In this document: positions 50,212 through 57,673 of the stretch, piece by piece | Numbering within the stretch: position 1 is the first letter of the stretch | Layout of the letters: every line of letters begins with the position of its first letter | Source: Lentisphaeria bacterium | Lineage (GTDB): Bacteria > Verrucomicrobiota > Lentisphaeria > Victivallales > Victivallaceae | Reading direction: 5' to 3' | NCBI GenBank assembly: GCA_017450705.1 | Contig: JAFSTC010000102.1 | Coordinates: 1 to 64,000 of the forward strand | DNA length: 64,000 bases | Notes under the pieces: generated by a model | The model's database searches: none | What the model was told of the DNA's origin: nothing | The model's input: only the letters and a program-made list of their open reading frames with translations | Program-made: the position numbers and the translations under genes

Positions 50212-51361
50212 GAGCTTCGTCTCCCGGCACATTTGCACGCTGCCCAAAAGCGGGATCCGGGTCTTCTTCGAGCTGGTCAACACCATGGACGACGTGGTCT
50301 CCCTCGGCGTAGGCGAACCGGATTTCGTCACCCCGTGGACCATCCGCGAAAGCGGCATCTACTCCATCGAAAAGGGCCACACCAGCTACACCAGCAACCT
50401 GGGCATGCCCAAATTGCGCGCGGCCATCTGCGACTACGTGGCGAAAAACTACGACTGCCAGTACAAACCCGAAAACCAGTGCATCGTCACCGTCGGCGTC
50501 AGCGAGGCGCTGGACATCGCCATGCGGGCGATCCTCGATCCCGGCGACGAGGTGATCTACAGCGAACCCTGTTTCGTCTCCTACCCGGCGGAGATCATCA
50601 TGGCCCACGGCGTCCCCGTGCCCGTTTCGACGAAAAAGGCCGACGCCTTCGCCCTCGATCCGGAAGAGGTCCGCAAAAAGATCACGCCCAAAACGAAGGC
50701 GATCCTCATCAACTTCCCCTGCAACCCCACCGGCGCGGTCATGCCGAAAAGGAATCTCGAAAAGCTGGCGCAGCTGGCCGTCGAACACGATCTTCTGGTC
50801 ATCACCGACGAGATCTATTCGGAACTGGTCTACGACGAGCCCCACTGCTCCATCGCTTCTCTGCCCGGAATGGCGGACCGGACGATCTTCCTCCACGGTT
50901 TCTCCAAAGCCTTCGCCATGACCGGCTGGCGGATCGGTTACGCCTGCGGTCCGGCCGACATCATCGAGGCCATGATGAAGATCCACCAGTACGCCATCAT
51001 GTGCGCCCCAACCGTGGCCCAGGAGGCCGCGCTGGAGGCCCTGCAGAACGGCGAAAAATCCGCCCGGTCCATGCGCGACAGCTACCGGGAGCGGCGGGAC
51101 GTCTTCGTCAGCGGCCTCAACCGCATCGGTTTGGATTGTCTGCTGCCCCACGGCGCGTTCTACGCCTTTCCCGAGATCAGGTCGACGAATCTGGACTCCA
51201 TGACCTTTGCCAACGAACTCCTGTTGAAGCAGAAAGTGGCCGTCGTACCGGGAGGCGCCTTCGGTCCCGGCGGCGAGGGATTCGTCCGCTGCAGTTACGC
51301 CTCCAGTCTCGAAGAGCTGGAGACCGCCCTCGAAAGGATGGAGAAATTCCTCAATGGATAA
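50180..51361 (+). CDS. Class I/II pyridoxal-phosphate aminotransferase
   Basis: A 393-residue fold-type I aminotransferase. PLP-site motifs: SLGVGEPDF (substrate loop), NFPCNPTGAV (Asn), ITDEIYSELVY (Asp and Tyr), HGFSKAFAMTGWRIGY (Schiff-base Lys) and FVRCSYA (carboxylate-binding Arg). It resembles the AlaT/PatA/aspartate-aminotransferase Ig group. The start ATG 50180 lies inside the Lrp gene (32-bp overlap) and has GGAGG upstream. The downstream folB gene overlaps by 8 bp. The likely substrate is alanine, aspartate or an aromatic amino acid; context favours control by the Lrp protein. Confidence 0.9.
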   Translation: MSTNGSKSARRSFVSRHICTLPKSGIRVFFELVNTMDDVVSLGVGEPDFVTPWTIRESGIYSIEKGHTSYTSNLGMPKLRAAICDYVAKNYDCQYKPENQCIVTVGVSEALDIAMRAILDPGDEVIYSEPCFVSYPAEIIMAHGVPVPVSTKKADAFALDPEEVRKKITPKTKAILINFPCNPTGAVMPKRNLEKLAQLAVEHDLLVITDEIYSELVYDEPHCSIASLPGMADRTIFLHGFSKAFAMTGWRIGYACGPADIIEAMMKIHQYAIMCAPTVAQEAALEALQNGEKSARSMRDSYRERRDVFVSGLNRIGLDCLLPHGAFYAFPEIRSTNLDSMTFANELLLKQKVAVVPGGAFGPGGEGFVRCSYASSLEELETALERMEKFLNG

Positions 51362-51722
51362 GATCTTCATCACCGGTCTCGAACTTTCGACCGTCATCGG
51401 CACCCTGCCCGACGAGCGGACGCACAAACAGCCGGTCACCCTCGATCTCGAGATCGGACTCGACCTCTCTTCCGCCGGACGCACCGACGATCTCGCGCGG
51501 ACGATCGATTATTCGGAGATCGAAAGCAAAATGCTCCGTCTGGCGGAAACGGCGCACTTTCAGCTGATCGAGGCCTTCGCCCAGGCCGCCGCCGACATCG
51601 TTCTCTCTTACGAAAAGGTCGCGGCATGCACCGTAGCCGTCACGAAACCCGGCGCCTCACGCCGCGCCCAAGTCAAGGTCGAACTCACGCGAAAACGCGC
51701 CGTTCCCGAAAGGGATCGGTGA
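51354..51722 (+). CDS. folB: Dihydroneopterin aldolase
   Basis: A 122-residue FolB protein that converts dihydroneopterin to hydroxymethyl-dihydropterin in folate synthesis. It matches the family along its length: DKIFITGLELSTVIGTLPDE, the D-x-L-x-x-T-I-D-Y core (DDLARTIDYSEIE), and AETAHFQLIEAFAQ, where Glu binds the pterin. The start overlaps the end of the aminotransferase gene by 8 bp, so it is translationally coupled. No other folate gene is adjacent. A repeat-type hairpin covers its stop codon and probably ends the transcript. Confidence 0.85.
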   Translation: MDKIFITGLELSTVIGTLPDERTHKQPVTLDLEIGLDLSSAGRTDDLARTIDYSEIESKMLRLAETAHFQLIEAFAQAAADIVLSYEKVAACTVAVTKPGASRRAQVKVELTRKRAVPERDR

Positions 51723-51817
51723 TTCCCGGGGAAAGAAAAAACTTTTTTTCACGAGAAAAAAAGTTTTTTCTTCCCCCGGACCCCTATCTTTTTTCAAAAA
51801 AGCGATATGCTTTGAGG
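51721..51817 (+). repeat. Intergenic repeat element, copy 2, with long hairpin
   Basis: Near-duplicate of 2648-2747. The stem here is almost perfect over about 25 bp (CCGGGG...AAAAAACTTTTTTTC against its complement), followed by CTTTTTTCAAAAAAG and TTTGAGG. It overlaps the last bases of folB and can act as its terminator. Confidence 0.8.
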
Positions 51818-52036
51818 TGAAGTTCAGGCTTTCGTCCCGCAGGGCGGACAAATACAATCTTGCGCCGGATTTTTTGATTGCATTTTTCGTTTTCCCGCTG
51901 TACATTATTTCGATGTTGCGAATCGGCTTCCCGCCCGGGATAGGACATCTGCAAGTTGACCACGGGGCGCGGAGTGAATCAGGCGAAAAAGACCAAGTCC
52001 ATCTCGGGCGTCTTCAATGCGGAGCAGTCGGCGATC
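51818..52036. other. Leader region of the restriction-modification operon
   Basis: With the repeat before it, this makes about 314 bp between folB and the preferred hsdM start. It contains the promoter at 51878-51906 and alternative hsdM starts (TTG 51956, GTG 51974). No separate gene is seen. Confidence 0.5.
51878..51906 (+). promoter_or_regulatory. Promoter of the type I restriction-modification operon
   Basis: TTGCAT, 17 bp, TACATT; the only clear promoter before hsdM. Confidence 0.6.
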
Positions 52037-53779
52037 ATGACGGACAAAGAACTGAAAACTTTGAAGGACAATCTCTGGCACGCGGCGGACGTGCTGCGCA
52101 GCGGCGCGCATCTGGCGGCGAACAAATACGGGCAACCCATCCTCGGGCTGATCTTTCTGCGTTACGCGGATATCCTCTTCAAACAGCACAAGGAAGAGAT
52201 CGATGCGGAGTTTTCCCGGCTCGCCGGAACGCGCATGGAAAAATCGAAGAAGGAGATCGCCATAGCGAAATGCGGTTTCTTTCTGCCCGAGTGCGCTTAT
52301 TACGATTTCATCAACGACGCTCCCGACACTGCCGAAAAAGCCGAACTGGTGAAGAAAGCGATAGAGTCCATCGAACGGGAGAATCCCAAGGTGGAGGGCG
52401 TACTGCCCAAGGAGGTCTACGCCCAGCTCGTCCCGGAGGAGGAGCCGGAACTGTTGTCGAACATCGTGCGCATTTTCAAGGACATCCCGGAAAACTGCAC
52501 CGTGGACATCTTCGGCGAGATATACGAATACTTTCTCGGCAACTTCGCGCTGGCGGAGGGCAAGGACGGCGGCACCTTCTATACGCCCGCGACGGTGGTC
52601 CGCTACATGGTGGAGGTGCTGGATCCGGAGCCGGGGGACAAAAAGTTTCTCGACCCCGCCTGCGGCTCGGGCGGCATGTTCGTACAGGCGGCGCGGTATA
52701 TGCACCGGCACAACGCGGACAATGCCGATCAGATGAAGTTCCGCTGTTACGGCGTGGAAAAGGAACCGGACACGGTCAAACTCGCCAAGATGAATCTCCT
52801 GTTGAACAACGTGCGCGGCGAGATCTCCGAGGCAAATTCCTTTTACGCCGACCCGTATAATGCTTTCGGCGCGTTCGATTACGTCATGGCCAATCCGCCC
52901 TTCAACGTGGACGAAGTCTCCTTCGACCGGGTGAGCGGAGACGCGCGCTTCAACACCTACGGCGTGCCGCGCAATGCCACCAAGTCCGCGAAGAAAAGCT
53001 CCGACAAAAAGGAGACGGTTCCCAATGCCAACTATCTCTGGATCGGGCTGTTCGCCTCGGCATTGAACGGGAGCGGCAAAGCGGCGCTGGTGATGGCGAA
53101 CTCCGCTTCGGACGCGGGCAAGAGCGAATACGCGATCCGCAAGAAGCTGATCGAAGAGGGGATCATCAGCCAGATGGTGACCCTGCCCTCCAATATGTTT
53201 TCTTCGGTGACGCTGCCGGCGACCTTGTGGTTTTTCGATAAGCACAAGCCGCAGACGGAGAAAAAAGACGAGATCCTCTTCATCGACGCCCGCAACACCT
53301 TCACGCAGGTCGACCGCGCCCACCGCAAATTCAGCGACGAGCAGATCAAAAACCTCGGCGTCATCACCCGGCTGTACCACGGGGACACGGAGGCTTTCGC
53401 CGCATTGATGGCGGAATACAAAGCCGCGCTCGCCGCCGCACCGGAAACCGCAGAAGACAAGGAGACCAGGACAAAAGCCTACTGGCAGAGCCAGATCGAC
53501 TGGCTGACCGAGCGCTTCCCGGAGGGGAAATACCGCGATGTCATCGGTCTCTGCAAAGCGGCGAAGCTGGAGGGCGAAGACGGCATCGCCGATCAGGACT
53601 ACTCCCTCAATGCCGGGCGCTATGTCGGCGTGGTGATCGAGGACGACGGCATGACCGAGGAAGAATTCAAGACGACCATGCTCGGGCTTAACGCGGAGTT
53701 CGAGAACCTGAGCGACGAAGCGAAGAAGCTGGAAGCGCAGATCGCCGAGAACATAAAAGCGCTGTTCGGGGAGAAATAG
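52037..53779 (+). CDS. hsdM: Type I restriction-modification system, DNA methyltransferase subunit HsdM
   Basis: A 580-residue N6-adenine methyltransferase subunit. An N-terminal helical domain (KELKTLKDNLWHAADVLRSG) precedes the catalytic domain with motif I (LDPACGSGGMF, about residue 206) and motif IV (MANPPF, about 285). The C-terminal coiled region (NAEFENLSDEAKKLEAQI) contacts HsdS. It methylates host DNA and is part of the cleavage complex with HsdR and HsdS. ATG 52037 fits the family N-terminus but has a distant GGAG site; TTG 51956 or GTG 51974 would add 21-27 residues. The next gene begins 3 bp after its stop. Confidence 0.9.
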   Translation: MTDKELKTLKDNLWHAADVLRSGAHLAANKYGQPILGLIFLRYADILFKQHKEEIDAEFSRLAGTRMEKSKKEIAIAKCGFFLPECAYYDFINDAPDTAEKAELVKKAIESIERENPKVEGVLPKEVYAQLVPEEEPELLSNIVRIFKDIPENCTVDIFGEIYEYFLGNFALAEGKDGGTFYTPATVVRYMVEVLDPEPGDKKFLDPACGSGGMFVQAARYMHRHNADNADQMKFRCYGVEKEPDTVKLAKMNLLLNNVRGEISEANSFYADPYNAFGAFDYVMANPPFNVDEVSFDRVSGDARFNTYGVPRNATKSAKKSSDKKETVPNANYLWIGLFASALNGSGKAALVMANSASDAGKSEYAIRKKLIEEGIISQMVTLPSNMFSSVTLPATLWFFDKHKPQTEKKDEILFIDARNTFTQVDRAHRKFSDEQIKNLGVITRLYHGDTEAFAALMAEYKAALAAAPETAEDKETRTKAYWQSQIDWLTERFPEGKYRDVIGLCKAAKLEGEDGIADQDYSLNAGRYVGVVIEDDGMTEEEFKTTMLGLNAEFENLSDEAKKLEAQIAENIKALFGEK

Positions 53780-53782
53780 GCC

Positions 53783-54910
53783 ATGGCGGAAATACGGGAC
53801 ACGAAAAAAACGGACGCCCTGTTCGAGAAAATCGCCGAACTGATCGAACAGGCGCGCCGTCATGTCGTCAGCACGGTAAACGCGGCGGAGGTCTACACCA
53901 AGTACCGCATCGGGCAGTATATCGTGGAGGACGAGCAAAAGGGCAGGAACCGGGCGGAATACGGGCAGCGGGTGCTCAAGAATTTGTCGAAACGCCTCAC
54001 CGAGCGGTTCGGCGCCGGGTGGTCGCTGGAAACGCTGAAAAACTGCCGTTTCTTTTATGGTGTATACAGCAGCAGACCGATTGGGTCGACGGCGTTGACC
54101 CGATTGCCGGCGGCAAAAAAGGTCAACGGTGTTGACCCGATTCCGCCGACAAAGATGCGGACAAATGACAGATCCCCGGCCTTTTGTCTTTCGTGGAGCC
54201 ACTATCTGATCCTGATGCGCATCGAGAATCCCGACGAACGCAGTTTTTATGAAATCGAGTGCGCCCGGCAGCAGTGGAGCGTCCGGCAATTGCAGCGGCA
54301 AGTGGCCTCCAGTCTCTACGAACGTCTGGCGTTGAGCCGGAATAAGGCGGAAGTGATGCGGCTGGCAAACGAAGGACAGACCATGGAAAAGCCTGCCGAC
54401 ATTTTGAAGGATCCCGTCACGCTGGAGTTTCTGGGGCTGAAACCCGAAGCCGTCTATACCGAGACCCGGCTGGAGAACGCCATCATCAGCCGTCTGCAGA
54501 CCTTTCTTCTGGAAATGGGCAAAGGGTTCCTCTTCGAGGCGCGTCAGAAACGGTTCTCCTTCGACGAGGAAAACTTCTACGTCGACCTCGTGCTCTACAA
54601 CCGCATTCTGCAGTGCTATGTTCTGGTCGATCTCAAGGTCGACAAGCTGACGCATCAGGACTTGGGGCAGATGCAGATGTACGTCAACTATTTCGACCGG
54701 CACGTCAAGCTGGACTTCGAGAAGCCCACCATCGGCATCCTGCTCTGCAAGACGAAAAAAGACGCCCTGGTGGAATTGACATTGCCCGAAGACGCCAACA
54801 TCTACGCCTCCGCCTATGAACTCTGCCTGCCGGACAAGGCCCTGCTGCAGCGGAAACTCCGCGCGTGGATCGACGAGTTCGAGGGAAATAGCGAAACGCC
54901 GGAGGCATGA
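53783..54910 (+). CDS. DUF1016/YhcG family PD-(D/E)XK nuclease-like protein in the RM operon
   Basis: A 375-residue DUF1016 protein. N-terminal helical domain: EVYTKYRIGQYIVEDEQKGRNRAEYG, KNCRFFYGVY. Then LSWSHYLILMRI and QWSVRQLQRQVASSLYERLAL. The C-terminal nuclease-like domain has YVDLVLYNRILQCYVLVDLKV, where Asp and D-x-K form the PD-(D/E)XK pattern. YhcG proteins are often found beside type I RM genes and have been proposed to act on DNA. The linker at residues about 96-130 contains an in-frame palindromic repeat (54084-54137). The gene is sandwiched between hsdM (3-bp gap) and hsdS (4-bp overlap). Confidence 0.85.
   Translation: MAEIRDTKKTDALFEKIAELIEQARRHVVSTVNAAEVYTKYRIGQYIVEDEQKGRNRAEYGQRVLKNLSKRLTERFGAGWSLETLKNCRFFYGVYSSRPIGSTALTRLPAAKKVNGVDPIPPTKMRTNDRSPAFCLSWSHYLILMRIENPDERSFYEIECARQQWSVRQLQRQVASSLYERLALSRNKAEVMRLANEGQTMEKPADILKDPVTLEFLGLKPEAVYTETRLENAIISRLQTFLLEMGKGFLFEARQKRFSFDEENFYVDLVLYNRILQCYVLVDLKVDKLTHQDLGQMQMYVNYFDRHVKLDFEKPTIGILLCKTKKDALVELTLPEDANIYASAYELCLPDKALLQRKLRAWIDEFEGNSETPEA
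54084..54137. repeat. Two 17-bp palindromes 37 bp apart inside the DUF1016 gene
   Basis: GGTCGACGGCGTTGACC at 54084 and GGTCAACGGTGTTGACC at 54121, each followed by CGATT and a CCG-rich stretch. They fall in the linker between the two protein domains and keep the frame open, as a small inserted element would. Confidence 0.6.
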
Positions 54911-55998
54911 GCGTGATAGCCTATCTGGAACAGAGATTAGGAAATATTTGCAAGCGCTTTTCAAGTGGGAAGGGCATCTCCGCGAATAGCATCTTCGAGG
55001 CGGGGGATTATCCGGTTCTCGGTGGAAACGGGTTGCGGGGTTTTACCGACACATATAACTTTGATGGTGAGTGTGCTGTAATCGGACGCCAAGGCGCCTA
55101 TTGCGGCAACGTTCAGTTCTTTGCCGGTAAAGGGTATATGACAGAACATGCCATTGTCGCCCAGCCAGATGATAGGAACAATGCTAAATATCTAACGTAC
55201 AAACTGGCAGGTTTGCAACTAGGACGTTTTTCCGGGCAAGCGGCTCAACCAGGTCTCTCTGTCACAAAACTTGCTCGGTTGCGCATTGAAATGCCATCTA
55301 AAGAGTATCAGGACAGAGTTGCCTCCATCCTCTCCACCTACGACGACTTAATCGAGATCAATAACCGGCGGATCAAGGCGCTGGAGCAGATGGCGGAAAA
55401 TCTCTACAAGGAGTGGTTCGTCCGTTTCCGCTACCCCGGCCACGAAACCGCCGAGTTCGAAGACGGGATACCGAAGGGGTGGGAGATTGTAAAGGTCAAA
55501 GAAATCGTTAAACGATTGCCATTCGGTACACTTTATAAAACAGAGGATACAGAAAAAGATGGCAGGGTAATCGTGATCGATCAATCTCAATCTGATTATG
55601 TTGGATTTCATAATAATGAGCCTTCTCACTTTGCAACGCCTTTAAGCCCGATTGCTCTGTTCGGCGATCATTCCTGTAAACAACAACTGATGATAACGCC
55701 ATTTTCATTATCGGAAAATATTATTCCATTTAAGGGGAAGACGGGCGTTAATACCGTTTATCTGTATTATTTGACGTATGGACTAATAGAAACAACCGAA
55801 TATAAGCGTCATTGGACTGAATTTATCGCAAAAAAGGTTCTTCTTGCCCCTGTGGAACTTCAAGAATGCTTTGCAGATAAAGTCACGAAGATCTGCGAAG
55901 CTCTCCAAAGGAGAAAAGAACAAAACAGAAATCTCATCAAACAACGCGACCTGCTGCTCCCGCGCCTGATGAGCGGAAAACTGGAGGTTCATACATGA
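54907..55998 (+). CDS. hsdS: Type I restriction-modification system, specificity subunit HsdS
   Basis: A 363-residue specificity subunit with two target-recognition domains, each followed by a conserved helix. The first region (residues 1 to about 130) includes SSGKGISANSIFEAGDYPVLGG and TEHAIVAQP. The central helix is STYDDLIEINNRRIKALEQM (about 139-158) and EWFVRFRYPG. The second domain covers about 180-320, and the closing helix is RRKEQNRNLIKQRDLLLPRL. The two recognition domains set a bipartite DNA target. Base composition drops to AT-rich in both recognition domains while the helices keep the operon's GC-rich style, a sign of exchange of recognition modules. The start overlaps the DUF1016 stop (ATGA). 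Confidence 0.9.
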   Translation: MSVIAYLEQRLGNICKRFSSGKGISANSIFEAGDYPVLGGNGLRGFTDTYNFDGECAVIGRQGAYCGNVQFFAGKGYMTEHAIVAQPDDRNNAKYLTYKLAGLQLGRFSGQAAQPGLSVTKLARLRIEMPSKEYQDRVASILSTYDDLIEINNRRIKALEQMAENLYKEWFVRFRYPGHETAEFEDGIPKGWEIVKVKEIVKRLPFGTLYKTEDTEKDGRVIVIDQSQSDYVGFHNNEPSHFATPLSPIALFGDHSCKQQLMITPFSLSENIIPFKGKTGVNTVYLYYLTYGLIETTEYKRHWTEFIAKKVLLAPVELQECFADKVTKICEALQRRKEQNRNLIKQRDLLLPRLMSGKLEVHT

Positions 55999-56837
55999 GA
56001 CGCATTCCGTTTTCACAAGTTCTAAAAAATTCCAAGGTAGATATTAACAGGGAGTACAAACGTCTCTATAAACTTTTTTACTCTCGACAAATTGTGTCTG
56101 ATTGCGAGGAGGGTGTGAACTTGTCTAACCTCTGTGCAGACTGTTTTATGAAATTACCCTTCCGTGGGACCTGCGTTTCTATAAATGATTTTAACGATTT
56201 TCATGGATATCGATTCAGAGAAAGTCCGAAAGATTTCAACATTGATTATTTGATTTCCTTCTGCGAATATTCATACAATCTCGTCAATTGCAGTGGGGGA
56301 ATCAGTCGTTATTCGCTCACACCTGATATGCATCAGGTAATTCTGTTTTATCTCACCCAAGTAAAGAAGGTTATCGAAACAGTTGGATATATGGAGAATA
56401 TACAAAATGGGATCACTGACTTCGTCCCGAAGGATCAATGTGCTATTTCTGTGGCTGAAATCGTTGACCCGAGTTTGTCGTATAAAGTAATTGAATACCA
56501 CCACCACTCAATGAAAGGCGATTGGGTGCGAAAAAGGGAGACCTTAGTCGCTTTGGTAGATAAACTGGAACCCCAACGCGCCAAGTTGAGGCAAATCAAC
56601 ACTTCACTGGAGACAGATCTTTTCTTCCTTTTCAACAACGTAAATTTGCGACATAACAATGCTGATTCCAACGGAAAAAACTATAAGTTGTTTGTTGCAA
56701 AAATGGCTGAGTCCGAAATTGAGAAATGGTATGATGACACCTATCAAATGTGCCTGCTTGCGTTTCTCGAGCTGGAACATTTGGATCGGAAACCACGTAT
56801 AGGCCAGCTAAAAACAGACATCCAAAATAACGCATGA
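55995..56837 (+). CDS. Unknown protein encoded between hsdS and hsdR (orfA)
   Basis: A 280-residue protein I do not recognise. It is AT-rich compared with hsdM, the DUF1016 gene and hsdR. The start overlaps the hsdS stop (ATGA), so it is translated with the RM operon. It has no signal or membrane segment and is predicted mostly helical in its second half. NVNLRHNNADSNGKNY (about residues 214-229) has an Arg-His pair in a helical setting that faintly recalls HEPN-type RNases, but the R-x4-6-H spacing is not met. Cys residues at the N-terminus (LSNLCADCF) are another visible feature. Likely an accessory defence gene carried in the RM operon; its function is open. Confidence 0.6.
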   Translation: MRRIPFSQVLKNSKVDINREYKRLYKLFYSRQIVSDCEEGVNLSNLCADCFMKLPFRGTCVSINDFNDFHGYRFRESPKDFNIDYLISFCEYSYNLVNCSGGISRYSLTPDMHQVILFYLTQVKKVIETVGYMENIQNGITDFVPKDQCAISVAEIVDPSLSYKVIEYHHHSMKGDWVRKRETLVALVDKLEPQRAKLRQINTSLETDLFFLFNNVNLRHNNADSNGKNYKLFVAKMAESEIEKWYDDTYQMCLLAFLELEHLDRKPRIGQLKTDIQNNA

Positions 56838-56872
56838 TAGGGCTGTGACCTGATGCGCGGGAGACTGAAAAT

Positions 56873-57661
56873 ATGATTATGCTTTGGGAAGACAAAGAGG
56901 CAAATCTTATTGAATCTTTCCGACAGCACACCCTTGGGGACTATCGACCGGTGCTCAGGTTACCCGACATTAAAGAAACCCGGACGATGATGACGTCAAT
57001 CGTCGATGACGAGATATGGAAAAACGAGTGGGTGGATAGCTCGTCCAAGAACGATCCTCCTCCCGACTTCTACAGCGAAAGTCAAAAGCTGATGATGGAA
57101 GCCATGCGAATTGATGACCATGCCTTTGAACAAGACGGACGCATCAAAAACCCCACAAATCAAAGGGCACGTATGAAAGGCAAGGAATTGAGAGACGCCC
57201 TTCATCTCCATCCAGGCACCCCGCTATTTGTTAACGCTCCGACCGGGTTGCCATCTTCAGAAGATCACAATTATCGTTATTACAAATCTAATTTCACGAG
57301 GGTAATCAAAAATCACATAGAAAAAATTCCCGCATATAAATCAAACCATCCTGACTGTAAACTGATATTCTTTGTTTTCGACGAATCATCCATGTATTTA
57401 AAAACTGATACGCCAAATCAGACGATCAAGAGGGGAGAACAAATTTGTGGAGTACCTCATTGTTGGTATCTTGACAAGGCATTTATAGGTGTTTTCGTGA
57501 ATTCCGGAATTGATTATCTAATTTGGATTACCCCGTATAAACACGTAGAGACTCTGGGACGGCCGATAAAATTACCATTGGCCTGTGTATTCGATTGTAA
57601 TCAAGTGAATAGAGAGGCAGTTGATTATCCCGAGGATTATATGGTGAGCGCAGAAGAATAA
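56873..57661 (+). CDS. Unknown protein encoded between hsdS and hsdR (orfB)
   Basis: A 262-residue AT-rich protein without a family I can name. It lies 35 bp after orfA and 12 bp before hsdR. The start ATG 56873 has GGGAG upstream. Visible features: DFYSESQKLMMEAMRIDDHA (about residues 64-83) and IFFVFDESSMYL (about 164-175), which could be acidic metal sites of a nuclease-type core, and several conserved-looking aromatic pairs (HCWYLDKAF, DYLIWITPYKH). A PD-(D/E)XK-like fold is possible but no clear E-x-K is seen. No membrane segment. It is probably co-expressed with orfA as one module. Confidence 0.6.
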   Translation: MIMLWEDKEANLIESFRQHTLGDYRPVLRLPDIKETRTMMTSIVDDEIWKNEWVDSSSKNDPPPDFYSESQKLMMEAMRIDDHAFEQDGRIKNPTNQRARMKGKELRDALHLHPGTPLFVNAPTGLPSSEDHNYRYYKSNFTRVIKNHIEKIPAYKSNHPDCKLIFFVFDESSMYLKTDTPNQTIKRGEQICGVPHCWYLDKAFIGVFVNSGIDYLIWITPYKHVETLGRPIKLPLACVFDCNQVNREAVDYPEDYMVSAEE

Positions 57662-57673
57662 GGAGATTGCAAA

